Of a DNA stretch of 64,000 bases, positions 45,701 to 58,211 are shown piece by piece; within the stretch, counting starts at the first letter, position 1, and every line of letters starts with the position of its first letter. Position numbers and translations under genes: made by a program. Source of the stretch: Rhodosorus marinus (taxonomy: Eukaryota > Rhodophyta > Stylonematophyceae > Stylonematales > Stylonemataceae); the NCBI GenBank assembly GCA_029953675.1, contig JAMWBK010000002.1:1550001-1614000 (forward strand). Reading direction: 5' to 3'. The notes below the pieces were generated by a model. That model was not told where the DNA came from. It saw only the letters and a list, made by a program, of their open reading frames with translations, and did not search any database.

Positions 45701-47452
45701 CGCCTTGGCAGAGCTCGCTAGTTTTGGGGAGCGCACTTGTGGCATCTCCGATTGCGATGAAGTGAACGAGGAATAGTATGAAATCAGTCCATAAAAACGG
45801 CGGTTTACTCACTTTGATGTCACGTTTTCCGCCGAACGAAAGGCCCATGATCTACTGTCGTTTGTCGAACTTAAAGAGAAGCAGAGCACTGCATGCGTGT
45901 CCTGTAAATCTACAGCGCCTCATCATGAGGAGTGTCTAATGTCAATATGCTTATACTAGCGAAGAATGAGCGTGCCGAGCCTACGCAAGCAATTGCGTCG
46001 ACCGGGACGTTTCCCCTAAACGAAGATATCGACAATGGACTCCGTTTGTTGTGGGACAATGTGAGCTTCACCAGCAGGTTTTCTGGGGTTAGGCCCTGGC
46101 CGACATTTATTAGGAGTATTCCAATGGAGGTAAAACAGGTTGTCAACAGAAGGAAGTCTTGAGGGACGAAAGGTACGAGTTGGGGGGCTCTTTGACTGGC
46201 AGACTTTATGATGGGGCGCTACGAAAGAAACGAGCGCCAAGAAAAGAAGGTACGTATGAACCTTTTCGAGGGCTTTTTCTGTGAATAGCGGCTGCATGGG
46301 ACGAATGCGTTGATTGCCTTGCCAAGAGCGGTCAACCTCTCTCGCACAGTTAAGCTAAGCTCAAGGATAAGAATTCACAAACACAAGCTCGCGTATACCG
46401 GTTTGGTACGAGAAGACGTGCTCGCCCGTCACCTACATGCCGAGTATTGAAAGAACTCGCATCCACAAAGTCCCAACGGAGTACGAAGGAACACCGAACG
46501 CCTCCATGAACGGGTCCGTGGATTACCACTCTCAGACAAGAGCGAATGTTCTCATCTTGCGCTTTTCATCAGCTTCAAAAACCATCTTCTCACAACGCCC
46601 CAAAAGCAGTCAGTCACCCATCACAGTGCCTGCTTCTAGACGATACCTTTACCGGAGTGAACTCATATACCCAAATTGTTGGATTAGAAAAATGAGAATA
46701 ATAGGAGATCTTTGGAGCGCGGGGGAAAGGACGGAAGAATATGAGGGAGAGGCACAAGCCCTTTTTCCAACGACGGATTGGGGGCGCTATGTAAACCCAA
46801 GGGAACCAATTCGCGAGTACAACCTTCCTTCCTTTTCATGAACGGAGTACAATCGCACCTCGATTCACGATCGTTCACTATCTGCTTTCTACCCGCTCCT
46901 TTGCAAAGTCCGGTACTTTCGACCCGAAAACACCTACGACGGTGAACTATGGGGGGTCCTTGCTAGTTATTGTTTATTTCAAAAAAAAGGTGGCGCGTAG
47001 AGGAGTTCGGACGTTTTTTTGGGGGGGGCAGGGGTTAAAACCCTTTCGGTTACCCCCCTTACAAACCCTGCAATATCTGTTTCAATTTCTGGCTTCTCGG
47101 TAGGATTTTTTAAAAAGGAGAAATTGTAAGGCAAGGAAAGGGGGGGAAGGTATCAGGACCGCATGGATATTTAAATCTGAACTCGGATATGATGGGGCAT
47201 TTTCATAGTTTTCATCGTATTGCGGAATGCAACGGGTTAAGTATGATATGGATTTGGAGGGATTTGTACATCTGTGTTGGGGGACATGAAGTTTGGCCCG
47301 GGTTGGGAGGACGAGGTGGCTGTATTTTTATTTGAACAGGAAGTGGGTTATTGTCTGGTGTTCACGGAACTGCGTTCGGAACTTGAGAGTAGGATATGTA
47401 TATCTGAGGAGTCTCAAGAAGATTTGGATTTCTCGCGTTCTTCGGTTTAGAG
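42714..47452. other. 4.7 kb without a recognised gene
   Basis: Petite open frames only. It includes G-runs near 43286 and 47021, and an AT-rich patch near 43140-43200. A minus-strand ATG at 45848 followed by twelve codons and a GTGAGT donor could be a first exon, but no continuation was convincing. No RNA gene recognised. Confidence 0.45.
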
Positions 47453-49141
47453 ATGGGGGGTCTCGAATTGGGATTCTTGAATAGCGCTGGATTTCGGAAG
47501 GGGGTGCATGGGAAGATCGACGTTTGCACGGAGAGTTTAAGGCGCGTTCCATGGGACAGTCGGCCGAAGTTTGTGCGCGTGGTCCGCATGAGAGCTATGA
47601 ATGATGATCTCGGGTTTACGGATGTAAAATCGTCAAAGGATACCAAGCGTCCCAAAAAGCAGATCTTCGAGGGACCAGAGGCTGTCTTGGGGCTTGTGAT
47701 CGCTTCCGTGGCAGTTCTGGTTGATATTCTCAAGTCTATTGTGCTTGTTTTTACTGGGCCAATCTCGACGAATGCGCGGCTGTCTCAGAGAGTACGTGTG
47801 TTGGAAAAGGAATCCTCAAACCTCAAGGCGGATAAAGTTACGCTCGAAGAAGACCTTGGAACGCTTCTTGAGGTAGAATCAGCGCTGCAAGTGGCTGAAG
47901 TGACGAAGGCGAGAATCAGCGAGCAGTCACAATCCTTGAGGGGCGATGTAGAAGAGCGAGATAATATTATTAAGTCCCTCTCCGAGGAGAAGGGAAAGTT
48001 GACGGAGCAAATTCGCTCCTTCAACAAGAAATCGAAGGTGATGGCAGATCGTAGGCAGGAGTTTGAGAATCAGAAAGCGTCGATGGAACTTGAGATGCAA
48101 CGCCTCCTTGCCAAGACGGGCGAGCTGGAGTCCAAATTGCGTCTGCTTGAACAGGAAAACGCAAACCTGAGACGAGAACACCTAAAGGTTGCAGGACTGC
48201 AGGCCAAGATCACTGATCTTGAGAGTACTCTTCTCGGAATGAAAAAGAACATTGCGGGCCTGAGCTACGATAACGATACGCTATTGAGGCAGCTTAGCGC
48301 CAAGAACCTTGAATACGCTAAACTGGAAGGCAAGTATACCGGAGTGAAAGGGGATGTGAACGCCAAGAAGGACGAGGTCAGCTCTATACAAACGATGCTT
48401 GAATTGCAAGTTAAAGGGAATGATAAGCTTCGAGAAGAGAACACCCGTATGCTGCAGAAAATGGAGGCTGCGCAGAGTGTAAAGAGTCAGCTTGAGCAAG
48501 ACCTGCAAAAAACGGCGGCTGAGAAGGAACGGGTGATAAGCGAGCTTCGTCAGCAGGAAAGAGCGAAGGGAGTTCTTCAGGAGCAAATGTCGAAAATGAA
48601 TAAGCAGGACCAACAAGGAAGAGAGGCACTTGAGGAAGAGTTAAAGAGCAAGATCAAAACTGTGGATGAGGAGAAGTTGGCCCTGGAGGAGCGGATCAAG
48701 GAGGCGGAGGGAGCAAGGGATGCACTTCAGAAGGAATGGGAATACAAGCTAGTTCAGAAGGCACTCCAGGTCAGAGACCTAGAGAAGCGTAATCGTGAGA
48801 TAGAGAAAGCCCTCGCTGAGGCGCGAGAGATGGGTATGGCATGGGAGAACTATAATAGTGACTTGGAAGCACAGTACAAGGAGTTGGAAGTGAAGTACAA
48901 CGAAGTGGAAGGGTTTGCAGAGCAACAGCGGGAAGAAACTGCAAGAGCTCGAGAAGAAGTAAAGTTGGGGAAGGATAGGGCGCAAAAGCTTGAGGAGAAT
49001 CTGATGGCCGCTTCGAAAGAGGTGGAGGACTTGCGAGCGAGGACGGCACTCCTTGAGGACGAAAGGGAGCAAGATCTAGAATCGCTGAAGAGCGAGAAGG
49101 AGATGTTGGAACAAACCAGTTTGAAGCATTTCTATTTGTAG
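47453..49141 (+). CDS. Coiled-coil membrane protein A (short paralogue)
   Basis: 562 residues, one exon. Layout: hydrophobic/basic N-terminus (MGGLELGFLNSAGF), the signature RAMNDDLGFTDV near residue 48, a membrane segment LGLVIASVAVLVDILKSIVLVF (about 79-100), then continuous heptad coiled coil to the end. The gene 1.5 kb downstream has the same architecture and many identical blocks (SLSEEKG-L-EQIR, AMGMAWENYN-like AREMGMAWENYN, LKSEKEML). This copy stops directly after LKSEKEML, with six unrelated residues, so it lacks about 430 C-terminal residues present in its neighbour. Architecture recalls MFP1, a thylakoid-bound coiled-coil protein of plastid nucleoids, but that is inference from layout. 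Confidence 0.75.
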   Translation: MGGLELGFLNSAGFRKGVHGKIDVCTESLRRVPWDSRPKFVRVVRMRAMNDDLGFTDVKSSKDTKRPKKQIFEGPEAVLGLVIASVAVLVDILKSIVLVFTGPISTNARLSQRVRVLEKESSNLKADKVTLEEDLGTLLEVESALQVAEVTKARISEQSQSLRGDVEERDNIIKSLSEEKGKLTEQIRSFNKKSKVMADRRQEFENQKASMELEMQRLLAKTGELESKLRLLEQENANLRREHLKVAGLQAKITDLESTLLGMKKNIAGLSYDNDTLLRQLSAKNLEYAKLEGKYTGVKGDVNAKKDEVSSIQTMLELQVKGNDKLREENTRMLQKMEAAQSVKSQLEQDLQKTAAEKERVISELRQQERAKGVLQEQMSKMNKQDQQGREALEEELKSKIKTVDEEKLALEERIKEAEGARDALQKEWEYKLVQKALQVRDLEKRNREIEKALAEAREMGMAWENYNSDLEAQYKELEVKYNEVEGFAEQQREETARAREEVKLGKDRAQKLEENLMAASKEVEDLRARTALLEDEREQDLESLKSEKEMLEQTSLKHFYL

Positions 49142-50611
49142 ATGTTCCTCGCGATGACGAATTTTCATTCAGACATGCCGAAATCGATTCTCCCATTCGG
49201 TCCTATGTAGTGGATGGAGTTCTTGTAGCAAAATGGACGATGTTTGTATTAGAATTCAAGGAGTGAAATATAATGCCATCTTAACTTGAACAGTTCCATG
49301 GGACTCGAGCTGATCGGCATCAGCAGGTTGACGACAGGTAGTTTGAGTTAGTATGGCCCTAAGCTTCGAAATTTAGAGATGTTATTGCAGTTGGCAGTAG
49401 GTTTTCGTAAGTTTCCGTATTGAATATATTTGAAGAAAGCTTTCATGGTTATACGCAAACAACAGCCACGCTGAGGCAAAGAAGGGAAACGGTAAACCGT
49501 AGGCGATTCGTCAGAAGACAAACCGACGTACGAACCATCAAACGGTCTTCCCCACCTTTTCGAGAGCAAACGCCCGCTGATACTGACCCATTTCTTGAAA
49601 AGGCTTCATGTCCCTCGCCACAGTATGGAGTTGTCTGGTAATTTGTTGCTGACGGAGGCTTTACAGCCTTGAACTCTGTCGCATCAATGTCCCTCATCCA
49701 TCTCAATGCTGAGATTGCACTAGGAAAATCTAATTTTTTCAATCCACAGCAGGGGGGGTACGCGCCAGGGGGGGTGTGTGTGTGGGGAGAGAGGTGAAGG
49801 ATTGACCTCCCGTTGGTCAAATGGACCGGCCTCGCTTCTATGACGTTAGCATCGTTGGGAGGTGAAAACAAACCACACCTGTCTTCTAGTCATGAACTGA
49901 TAAGTATTCCAGTCATGATGTAGACAATAGACTTGTCTTCGTACAAGACAAAGACACTCATCAAACGCCTACAATATCAGGCAGTATCAAGTCCGAGCTC
50001 AAGTCCGGAGCCACACAAAACATTCAGGGTTTTGAGAAGGAGGGGGGGGGAGAGAAATCGGACATTCATCTAAATTCGAAGTTGCCACGAAAACCCCCCC
50101 CCCCCAAGTCCAGAAAACGCCGCTTCTTGCCGTTGGACGAATGGGCCTAGACATGTCATGCTTAAAAGTTCAAATTTTTGAAGGCAAAACCAATTAGCCG
50201 AAAAGTATATGAGGGGTAGGATAAGTGAGTAACATGTTGGGGAGCTGAGTGGGCAGGTATTTTTTTGTGAAAATAATTTTGTTCGGTTCGAACGTGCTTT
50301 TAGTGGAAAATGGATAACGGGGTTGCGGAAAGCAGGAAAAGGAGGAAAATTTTGACGAAGAGAGCAGATGGTGCGCGTGAGGGTTTTGCCTGGGTAAAGA
50401 GTTTTGTCCGGCTGGAGGAAAACCATTGGATCACACGTGGGGTGAGGGGAGATGTCCTTTGATGAATTGTTCATCTTCGGAAGAGACGCAGAGTGGCAAA
50501 CTCCGGAGCTGAATTATGTTGTAAGTTGGTGGTCTGGTGGCAGGATGAGTTCTGTGAGTTCTGGAAAAGTTTGAGTTTCGCAGATCCTTTTTTTTTTTTT
50601 TCGTTCCGGTG
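49142..50611. other. Spacer between the two coiled-coil paralogues
   Basis: Contains homopolymer runs (G near 49746-49772 and 50042-50050, C near 50095-50104). I see no remnant of the missing C-terminal region of paralogue A, though a careful translated comparison was not possible. Confidence 0.5.
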
Positions 50612-53600
50612 ATGGGGAAATTCGCGTTGGGCTTCTTGGCCGGCGCCGGGGTTTGGAATGGAGAGGATGAAAGGGTGTGCGTTTGTCGAAACCGGTCTAG
50701 GAGGGTTTCGTGGGAGATACAGCCGAGGTATGCGCGTGTAGTCTGTATCCGAGCGCTGAATGATGATCTCGGCTTCACAGATGTGGAAACGAAGGAGTAT
50801 ACAGGGCCTCCTCAGAAAGAGTTATATGAGGGTCCCGAGTCAGTCGTGGGACTGGCAATTGCTGGAGTGGCTGTACTTGTGGATGTCCTCAAGTCGGTTG
50901 TAACTGTGTTTACCGGCCCTCCATCTTCAAGTGCCAAGTTGTCTCAACGAATACGTATGTTAGAGCGCGAAGCAGACCGACTCAAATCCGACAAGCTCAA
51001 CCTGGAGGAGAACTTGCTCGCATACCGCGAAATTGAAGCTGAAAAAGAGCTGCTGCAATCCAAAGCTCTGGAGATGGAGATGAAAGTATCTGAGAGTGAT
51101 CTGCGTTCTTCGGAAGTACGAACTAAGGCGGAAATATCTGAGATGAAGATGGTTGAGTTGGAAGCGGCGCTGAAGATGGCCGACCTAACGAAAGCGAACG
51201 TCGAGGAGCAGGCGATTCGATTGAGGAGCGATGTTGATTCGCGAGATAAGATAATCAAATCGCTCTCCGAGGAAAAAGGCCGTCTCAGTGAGCAAATTCG
51301 CGCCTTGAACAAGCAAATCAAAACAAGCGAAGAACGTAAACAAGTGTACAAAGACCAATACGCATCCTCCGATGTCGAGATGAAAGCTCTTCAGGCTAGG
51401 ACAATGGAGTTGGAGTCCAAACTTGTGTCTCTCGAACAGGAAAACTCAGCTCTTCGAGAAGAACAGAAGGTTCTCACTGGCCTTCAGGCCAGGATCAGAG
51501 ACCTCGAAGGTACTTTGTCCGGGATGAAAACAACCCTTGAAACAAAGGAAGAGCACATCGCTGCCCTAAGTGACGAAAAGGAAGCGGTTTTGGATCAGCT
51601 GAATAGTGGGAGGGTTGAATACGCCACGCTTCAGGGCAGATGCACGGGCATGCAGGAAGAGACGGACTCCAAAAACGCTGAGATCGCCAATCTTAAGGGA
51701 AAGCTTGCCGAACAAATTGCTGGGCTTTCCGAGCTCAGAGAAAAGGAAGCTGAGAAGCAACAGCTTGCAAAACTCCTGAGAGAGCAGGAACAAGCGAAGG
51801 TCACCCTTCAGGAACAACTAGCACGACAAGCTAAGGCCGAAGCGGAAGCTCGGGCTACTCTGCAGGATCAGCTCAGCCGAAAAATCAAGCAAGTAGAGGA
51901 TTCAAAGGTGCTCGTAGAGCAGCAGCTGCGGAATCAACTCAAAGAAATGGAGCAGGGAAGGAAGATCGCAATGGGGCAGCTCCCAGAATTAGAGAAGATG
52001 CTTGCGCAGAAGGCAAGCAGAATCAGAGACCTCGAGGGTCTACAGCGTCAATCCGAGGGCTCCCTCGCTGAAGCTCGGGCGATGGGTATGGCATGGGAAA
52101 ACTACAATGCTGAGTTGGAAGCAAAGTACAACGAATTGGAAGAACGGTACCAGAAATTGGAAGAAGTAGATGCATTGCTCAAGCAGCAGGAGACTGAAAC
52201 AGCCAAGGCTCGAGACGAAGTCAAGACGGCGAAGGAGAAGTCCCAAAAGCTAGAGGAAGAGTTGATAGAATTGCGAACCTTAAAGGAAACAGCTGTCCAG
52301 GAGCTAGATGAAGTGAACGGATCAACAACCAAAGAACTGGAAGAACTCCAAGCAATGCTACAGAGCGTAGAGGAAGAGCGCGCGAGAGATCTAGAACTCT
52401 TAAAAAGCGAGAAGGAGATGTTGGTAGAGGACAACCAGACCAAGGTTGATTCAATACTGAAGCTTGTCATGCAGAAAGAGGTCGAGCTCAGTCAGAAGGA
52501 AAAAATGGTTACAGCACTCGAGAGACAGTTGAGCGACGCGCTTGAGGCCAACGACAGAGCCCTAGACCGCGCCAACGCCGAGACATCGCACCTCGAGGAC
52601 GCACTTATGGCTGCGGAGGAGGAACTTTCCCAGGTGGGCGTTGACCTGCAAAGGTCTGCCACCGCGACAGAACAGGCGCTCGCGAGGAGAGAACTTGCCG
52701 AAGAAAAAGTACGGAGCCTTCAGAGGGAAAGCTTAGTGGAGTATCAACGGGAGCTGGTACCTTGGTTGCTCGAGACTGTCCGGAACGTCCAGGCCGGGGG
52801 ACTTCTCCCGGACCTAGATCACGATGAGCCTGAAGCTGTGCTCTATTTCAAGAGGATTGCTCTGGCCAAGTTGACTGAAGCTCCAATTGAGCAGAATGTA
52901 GCACCTGCTGTTGCTGGTGATGGTGACGAGGTTAAAAAGCAGCTGTTGAAGCTCTACGGGTTCTTATCTGATATCAGTCAGGACATGGTTGACAACGGCT
53001 TGACAGCAACGGCGGAAATGAGCCAGGATGTTCTACAGCAAGTCAAGGAATCGGTGGATATTGATAGTTTATACGGCTCGCGCACAACGGGAGGGGCGCG
53101 ATCTGAGTCGACTGTTTCTACGAATCAAATCATGGCCGGTCTCAGTGCTGCAGAGGTAAGAAGTGTCAGTTTACTACCTTCGATAATCGGTTTAACTCTT
53201 AACGGTACTCAAAAACCTACTGTTCGGTTGTAATTGAAACTAGGGTAGTGGACCGGTTGGGATTGGTGAGAGCGAGAAAGGTGGCAAGAGAAAGGCAACC
53301 CGGAAACGATCGCCGCCGAGAAGTAAGGCCTCAGCTGAGAGCTCGACAGGCCTCCCCGAGATTGGAAGTGAGGAGTTCACGGAACTGCTCAACTTGAATG
53401 GTTTTACAGTCGACGAGACGGAGTGGCTGAAAGAGGGCACAATTGAAGGGGAGGAAGAAGAGGTACTTGTTGACATGCTAATGCAGAAGCAGATTGAAAA
53501 GATCGATCCGGTTTTCGATGGTTCAGCAGTTACGGGCGATGGAAATGGTGTAGTGGACGAGTTTGCTGCAGATGGATCCGTGTCTAATGCACTCTCAGGT

Positions 53601-53687
53601 GAATCCACAGAACAGAAGAAGAAGAAGAAGGATAGCTCCGCACCGGCGAAAAAACGGAGGGGAAGGCCGAGGAAGAAGGAGGGTTAG
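50612..53687 (+). CDS. Coiled-coil membrane protein B with AT-hook-like end
   Basis: Two exons, 50612-53155 and 53244-53687, 995 residues. Start at the ATG (MGKFALGFLAGAG). Residues about 45-60 carry RALNDDLGFTDV, followed by a membrane segment (VVGLAIAGVAVLVDVLKSVVTVF) and about 620 residues of coiled coil. A globular region with WLLETVRNVQAGGLLPDL follows. The second exon is basic then acidic: GGKRKATRKRSPP, EEFTELLNLNGFTVDETEW, and it ends KKRRGRPRKKEG, an AT-hook-like (RGRP) minor-groove motif. A membrane anchor, a long coiled coil and a DNA-binding tail suggest a protein that ties DNA to a membrane; MFP1 in plant plastids is the nearest layout I know. Targeting to plastid is inferred from the N-terminus. 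Paralogue of the gene at 47453. Confidence 0.8.
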
Positions 53688-54533
53688 ATGCCTTCCCTGT
53701 ATTTGTGTTATTGAAATACTGCCATTTATGGCGAACGGGTTTGTACAGCCAATGAACCCGGATGAGGGCTGCGCAGACGTCCGGTTTGTGCTACTTAGCA
53801 GCGGAAAGCCCCGAAAGCCCAGCCCCATCGCTCGTAGTCAGTAAAATAGCGGGGGGGCGTGGTCCGCTCTCGAAGATCTTACGGTCTTTAAAGTAAATGA
53901 ATAGTTGACTCTACTTTTATTTCCATCTGCCTCGGGGCTAGCTGCTAAGCCAACAACTCCAGGGCCGCTCAATTTTGGTTGGCGGTCAGAGCCACAGGTG
54001 ATCTGTTGACATCTCTGCGTACCCAAGCGCGTACAGTAGAGCAACTGTCTTTTGCGAAATAAAATGTCGATCGCATCGCGTAGGCTGTGATCCCTGGTCC
54101 AGGAGGCCCCAGGAACTCTACGACTTATCCGATTCGATGTAGAATAAATATACTCTTATTAACGAGATATTTCTTAATTGTTTCTTCTAATAATAGGTAA
54201 AAGCCTAATGTAGCGGATAGTTCTCAAATTTGGTACATTGTACTAGATTTGAGACTAGTTTCAGCACGGTGGGCGGCATGAACCGAGGGGGCCTACAGCA
54301 TACGAATGTCAACCGATACCGCAGTGATTCTTCAGGGCTTAGTGAGACTCCTTGTTGGGAACGGGGGTGTGCCATGACGTGCCGTCAGGATTGAGTGACC
54401 CTATATCTGATTTCGAGCATCGGTCTTTGGTGGGAGAAAGAAACTGAGGAGAGACGGAGAGACTGATTGACCTGTTTGAGGGTATTCGTGCAGGTGGACA
54501 TTGAGAGGTGTGTGAGCTCAGGGTAGAGGAGGA
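53688..54533. other. Intergenic, no gene
   Basis: Spacer between protein B and PheRS beta, both on plus. AT-rich around 54130-54200. Nothing recognised. Confidence 0.5.
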
Positions 54534-56595
54534 ATGCCTACTGTTTCGGTAGTGAGAGATCGGCTGTTTGAGGAGCTTGGGAGGACGTACACCGATGAAG
54601 AGTTCGATGAACTCTGCTTTGAGTATGGGTTAGAGCTCGATGATGTGGTAGAGGAGAAGGTCGGAGGCGGAGGAAGGATAAAGCAGGGAGAGGAAGAAAT
54701 AGCCACGGTTTACAAGGTCGATGTGCCGGCGAATCGATATGATCTGCTGTGCACAGAGGGGTTGGTACAGGCACTAAGGGTGTTCAAGAGGTTTGATGAC
54801 TTGCCACGCAGATTTTCTCCGACTGAGGCTCAATGTGTTGTACAAGGTGGGATGCTGTTCAGAGCGCCAAGTCCTTCGCTGACTTTATTTGGATCCGATC
54901 TCGTTCTGATAAGCTGATATACTTGTCATCATCATGCTCAAAACGCAGTTAAAGCGGAGACGACAGAGATTCGTCCTTTTGTCGTATCTGCCGTCCTCCG
55001 CAATATCTCACTGTCACCTGCTGCATATCAGAGTCTCATCGACCTACAAGAGAAACTTCATCACAACATCTGTAGGCAGCGATCGTTGGTTGCGATTGGG
55101 ACTCATGACCTCGACCGGCTTGAGGGCCCATTTACGTATGAAGCACTTCCGCCAAACGAAATCCGTTTTGCTCCGCTTTCACTGGAGAAGGAATACTCTG
55201 CAGATGAGCTTATGACATTATACGAAACGGATACAAAACTTAAGGCGTATCTTCCGCTCATTCGCGACGCGCCAAGGTATCCAGTTATCCTCGATAGTAA
55301 ACGGCGGGTAGGCAGCTCACATCACCCATTTTTTTTCGTCTCTTTTGTGTCGGCTTCCATTCTGAAGATAGCCCTTGCGTATTCAGGTATGTTCGATGCC
55401 ACCAATAATCAACGGAGACCACAGCAAGATAACCCTGGACACGAAGAATATGTTCATTGAGTGCACAGCCACCGACAAGACGAAAGCACTGGTAGTCCTC
55501 AACGTGTTGGTGAGCGCCTTTAGCCGGTATTGCGAGGAAGCTTTCTCGATCGAGCCAGTTCGGATAGAATATTTGAACTATGCTGGGACTATAGATAGTG
55601 TGGACCAAACCCCCCATCTTGACGCCACCGAAATAACCGCTTCGGCAAGGTATATTTCGAGCTTGATCGGCGTTGACCTCAAAGCCGAAGAAATAGCGCC
55701 TTTACTTAACCGGATGATGCTTCAGGTTACCGCTGGAAGCTCTTCTGATGAGCTCAAGGTGCTTTGCCCCGTGTATCGAGCGGATATTCTCCACGCATGT
55801 GACGTTGCAGAGGTACGTGCCATGCATAACCCTTTTGATTAAGGATGTGGAGACTAAGCTGAAACCCTTGCGCTTGGGTGTGTTGCCTCCGTCTAGGACG
55901 TCGCGATTGCCTATGGGTTCAACCGAGTGAAAGAGCAAATTCCAAGCTTTTTCACGACGGGGCGGTCACAACCCCTCAACCTGCTCACTGACCTCCTGAG
56001 GAAGGAGGCGCTCGCACAGCGAGGATACACCGAAGTCTTGACTTGGGTAACTGTATCCCATGAAGAGAACTTCACGAAGATGCGGAGAGTTGATGACAAC
56101 AAACAAGCAGTGAAAATTTCAAATCCAAAGTCGCAAGAGTTCCAAGAGTGTAGGCGGTACTTGCTGCCTGGGGTCCTGAAGACCCTTCGGGAGAACAGAA
56201 ATGTACGGCTACCCCTGAGGCTGTTCGAAGTCGGCGATGTCGTTAGGCTAGAAAAAAACTCAAGTATTGGGGCGGTCAACGAGCGAAGGCTCTGTGCTGT
56301 GCATTGTGGTACATCAGCAGCGTTCGAAGTTGTGAAGGCGCTTCTTGACCACGTGATGCTAATGCTCGGTGTGGAGCCTGGCGACGGGCATGCGAAGTCC
56401 ACGTTTCGGTTGGACTCCGAGGGCTGCCAAGATGAAGCATTCTTTCCCGGTCGAAGAGCTGATATTATCGTTGGAGGAGTGAACGTTGGTGTGATTGGAT
56501 GGCTACACCCGGAAGTACTTGCAAACTTTTCTCTCACTTCACCGTGCTCCGCCGTGGAAATGCTGGTTGAACCCTTTCTCGACAAATCTGCTTGA
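54534..56595 (+). CDS. Phenylalanyl-tRNA synthetase beta subunit, cytosolic type
   Basis: Charges tRNA-Phe as an alpha2-beta2 enzyme. Exons 54534-54846, 54949-55307, 55387-55812, 55897-56595 give 598 residues, the usual archaeal/eukaryotic length. The start [20 protein letters not shown] and [14 protein letters not shown] are diagnostic, then [16 protein letters not shown]. The B3/4 editing region follows ([30 protein letters not shown]), the B5 domain ([34 protein letters not shown]) and the catalytic-like core ([34 protein letters not shown]). All introns are phase-consistent. No organelle presequence is visible. Confidence 0.95.
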
Positions 56596-57175
56596 AAACA
56601 ATTTTTTTGATGCCGAGTCACCGTAAACAAGCAGGAAATATTCGCGGTTTCGTCCTCGGATGCGATGACTGCCTGCTGTAACGCCAGGCCGACGTCCTTG
56701 GATATCCGTTTCGGTGCTCTCTGTACCTCCGCCTGGAATTCGACGGGTAGTCAGTTTCCAACTCGGGGTTGTCGATTACTTGCACATACTCGGATCAACA
56801 GTTTAGAACGTGCTTCTAAAATGTCAAGCACTTGGATAAACGAAACTCATCGTCACAAAACTTTCGTGTCGTTCAAAATACCTCGAGGGAAATGTGTCCA
56901 AATGGATCCACCATGCGGAGGTCCACTTCTAGCAAAAATAACAAAAGTTCATGATTCTGGCCGTTGCACGAACAGCTTCATTCAAGGCTTGGATTTGAAC
57001 GACGATCCATTGGGGATCTATTGGTGCGCACGGTTTTGGGCAGCGTGTTCAATGTGGTTCGATACTGATAAGGAGGAGAAAGGAACAACAATTTCAGATA
57101 AGCATCGGTAGCTCTGGATTGTGCTTGTCCAATTTGACGTTGAGTTGTCAATCTAGTGCGCTTCTGTTGGGAGAA
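56596..57175. other. Intergenic, no gene
   Basis: Spacer between PheRS beta and EF-Ts, both on plus. Short frames only. Confidence 0.5.
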
Positions 57176-58211
57176 ATGCTTCGACGTGGGCATTGTTTTG
57201 GATGGAGGGCATTGGGCCTTCGATGGACGTCGACGTCGGAGGCGACAGCGCCCAGAAAGGTGCCTATTGAGTTGATTAAACAGCTCAGGAGTGAATCTGG
57301 ATGTACTGTGATCCATGCCAAGCTAGCGTTAACAGAATCTGACGGTGATCTTGGTAAAGCGAGGGAGGTTTTGCGAGAGAAATTTCAGAAACAGTTCACC
57401 AAGAGGCAGAATAGCGCAAGCAGCGAAGGGATGGTTATGGCGAAGATCAGCCAAGATATGGGAAAGGCGGCCCTTCTTAAGCTGTGCTGTGAGACCGATT
57501 TCGTTGCTCGAACTGACGAGTTCCTTGGCATCATCAAGAGCGCATGCAATCGTGTTCTCGAGAAGCCCTATTCCCCAGAGGAACTTGGCGAGGCCTGCCA
57601 TGACGAGATTCGCGATGCTGTTGGGACACTCGGTGAAGCCATAAGAGTTGACGACGTCCTGAGGATTGAAGCAGAGCCATCGTCATCCGTTCTCTCCTCG
57701 TATGTTCACAATACTGTACAGCCTGGGATTGGTAGGATCGGAGCCGTCGTAGCGTTGGACAGTTCCGAAGTTGTGGATGATGTGAAAAGAGAAAGGTATT
57801 GGGATCCTTGTGTGCTTTCACTATTGATGTCTCTTATTTTCTGATACTCATGATTGCTGGCTTATCGTTCCTTTTTGTCGAAGGTTGAAGGAATTTGGCA
57901 AACACGTTGCGATGCAGATTGCCGCGATGGCGCCTACATACATAAGTGCCCACGATATTTCTCCTGAGACTAGGAGAGAGCACACAGCAGAACGCACGCT
58001 CTTCTTAAGGGAGAGTGGTAGAGAGAAGAAAGAAGCAGAAACCGAGGCCCTTCGAGAAACTTTGAAGTGGATTGAGGACTCTACGCTTCTGGAACAACAG
58101 TTCATTATGGAGGACCAAGGACACGACAAAGTGAAAGGCGCGATTGATGCGCTCACCAACGAGCTTGGATCGGTGATCAGAGTGAAGGAATTCAGTAGGT
58201 TCGCCATCTAG
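57176..58211 (+). CDS. Elongation factor Ts, mitochondrial type
   Basis: Nucleotide exchange factor for EF-Tu in organelle translation. Exons 57176-57795 and 57884-58211, 315 residues. A short Arg-rich presequence (MLRRGHCFGWRALGLRW) precedes the UBA-like N-domain: IELIKQLRSESGCTV, with the family's R-x-x-(S/T)-G pattern. The EF-Tu-contact motif CCETDFVARTDEF is present. Exon 2 carries KEFGKHVAMQIAAMAPTYI, the usual H-V-A-M-Q-I-A-A sequence. The presequence favours mitochondria over plastid because it is Arg-rich, short and lacks the early Phe-Val type start seen in the plastid proteins here. The preceding frame has no better ATG. Confidence 0.93.

Noticed and set aside
45812-45848. Possible first exon MGLSFGGKRDIK with GTGAGT donor (minus)
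   Set aside because: No convincing second exon; kept only as a lead in the gene-poor region.
46437-46841. 134-codon plus-strand frame
   Set aside because: No family signal and no support from flanking exons.
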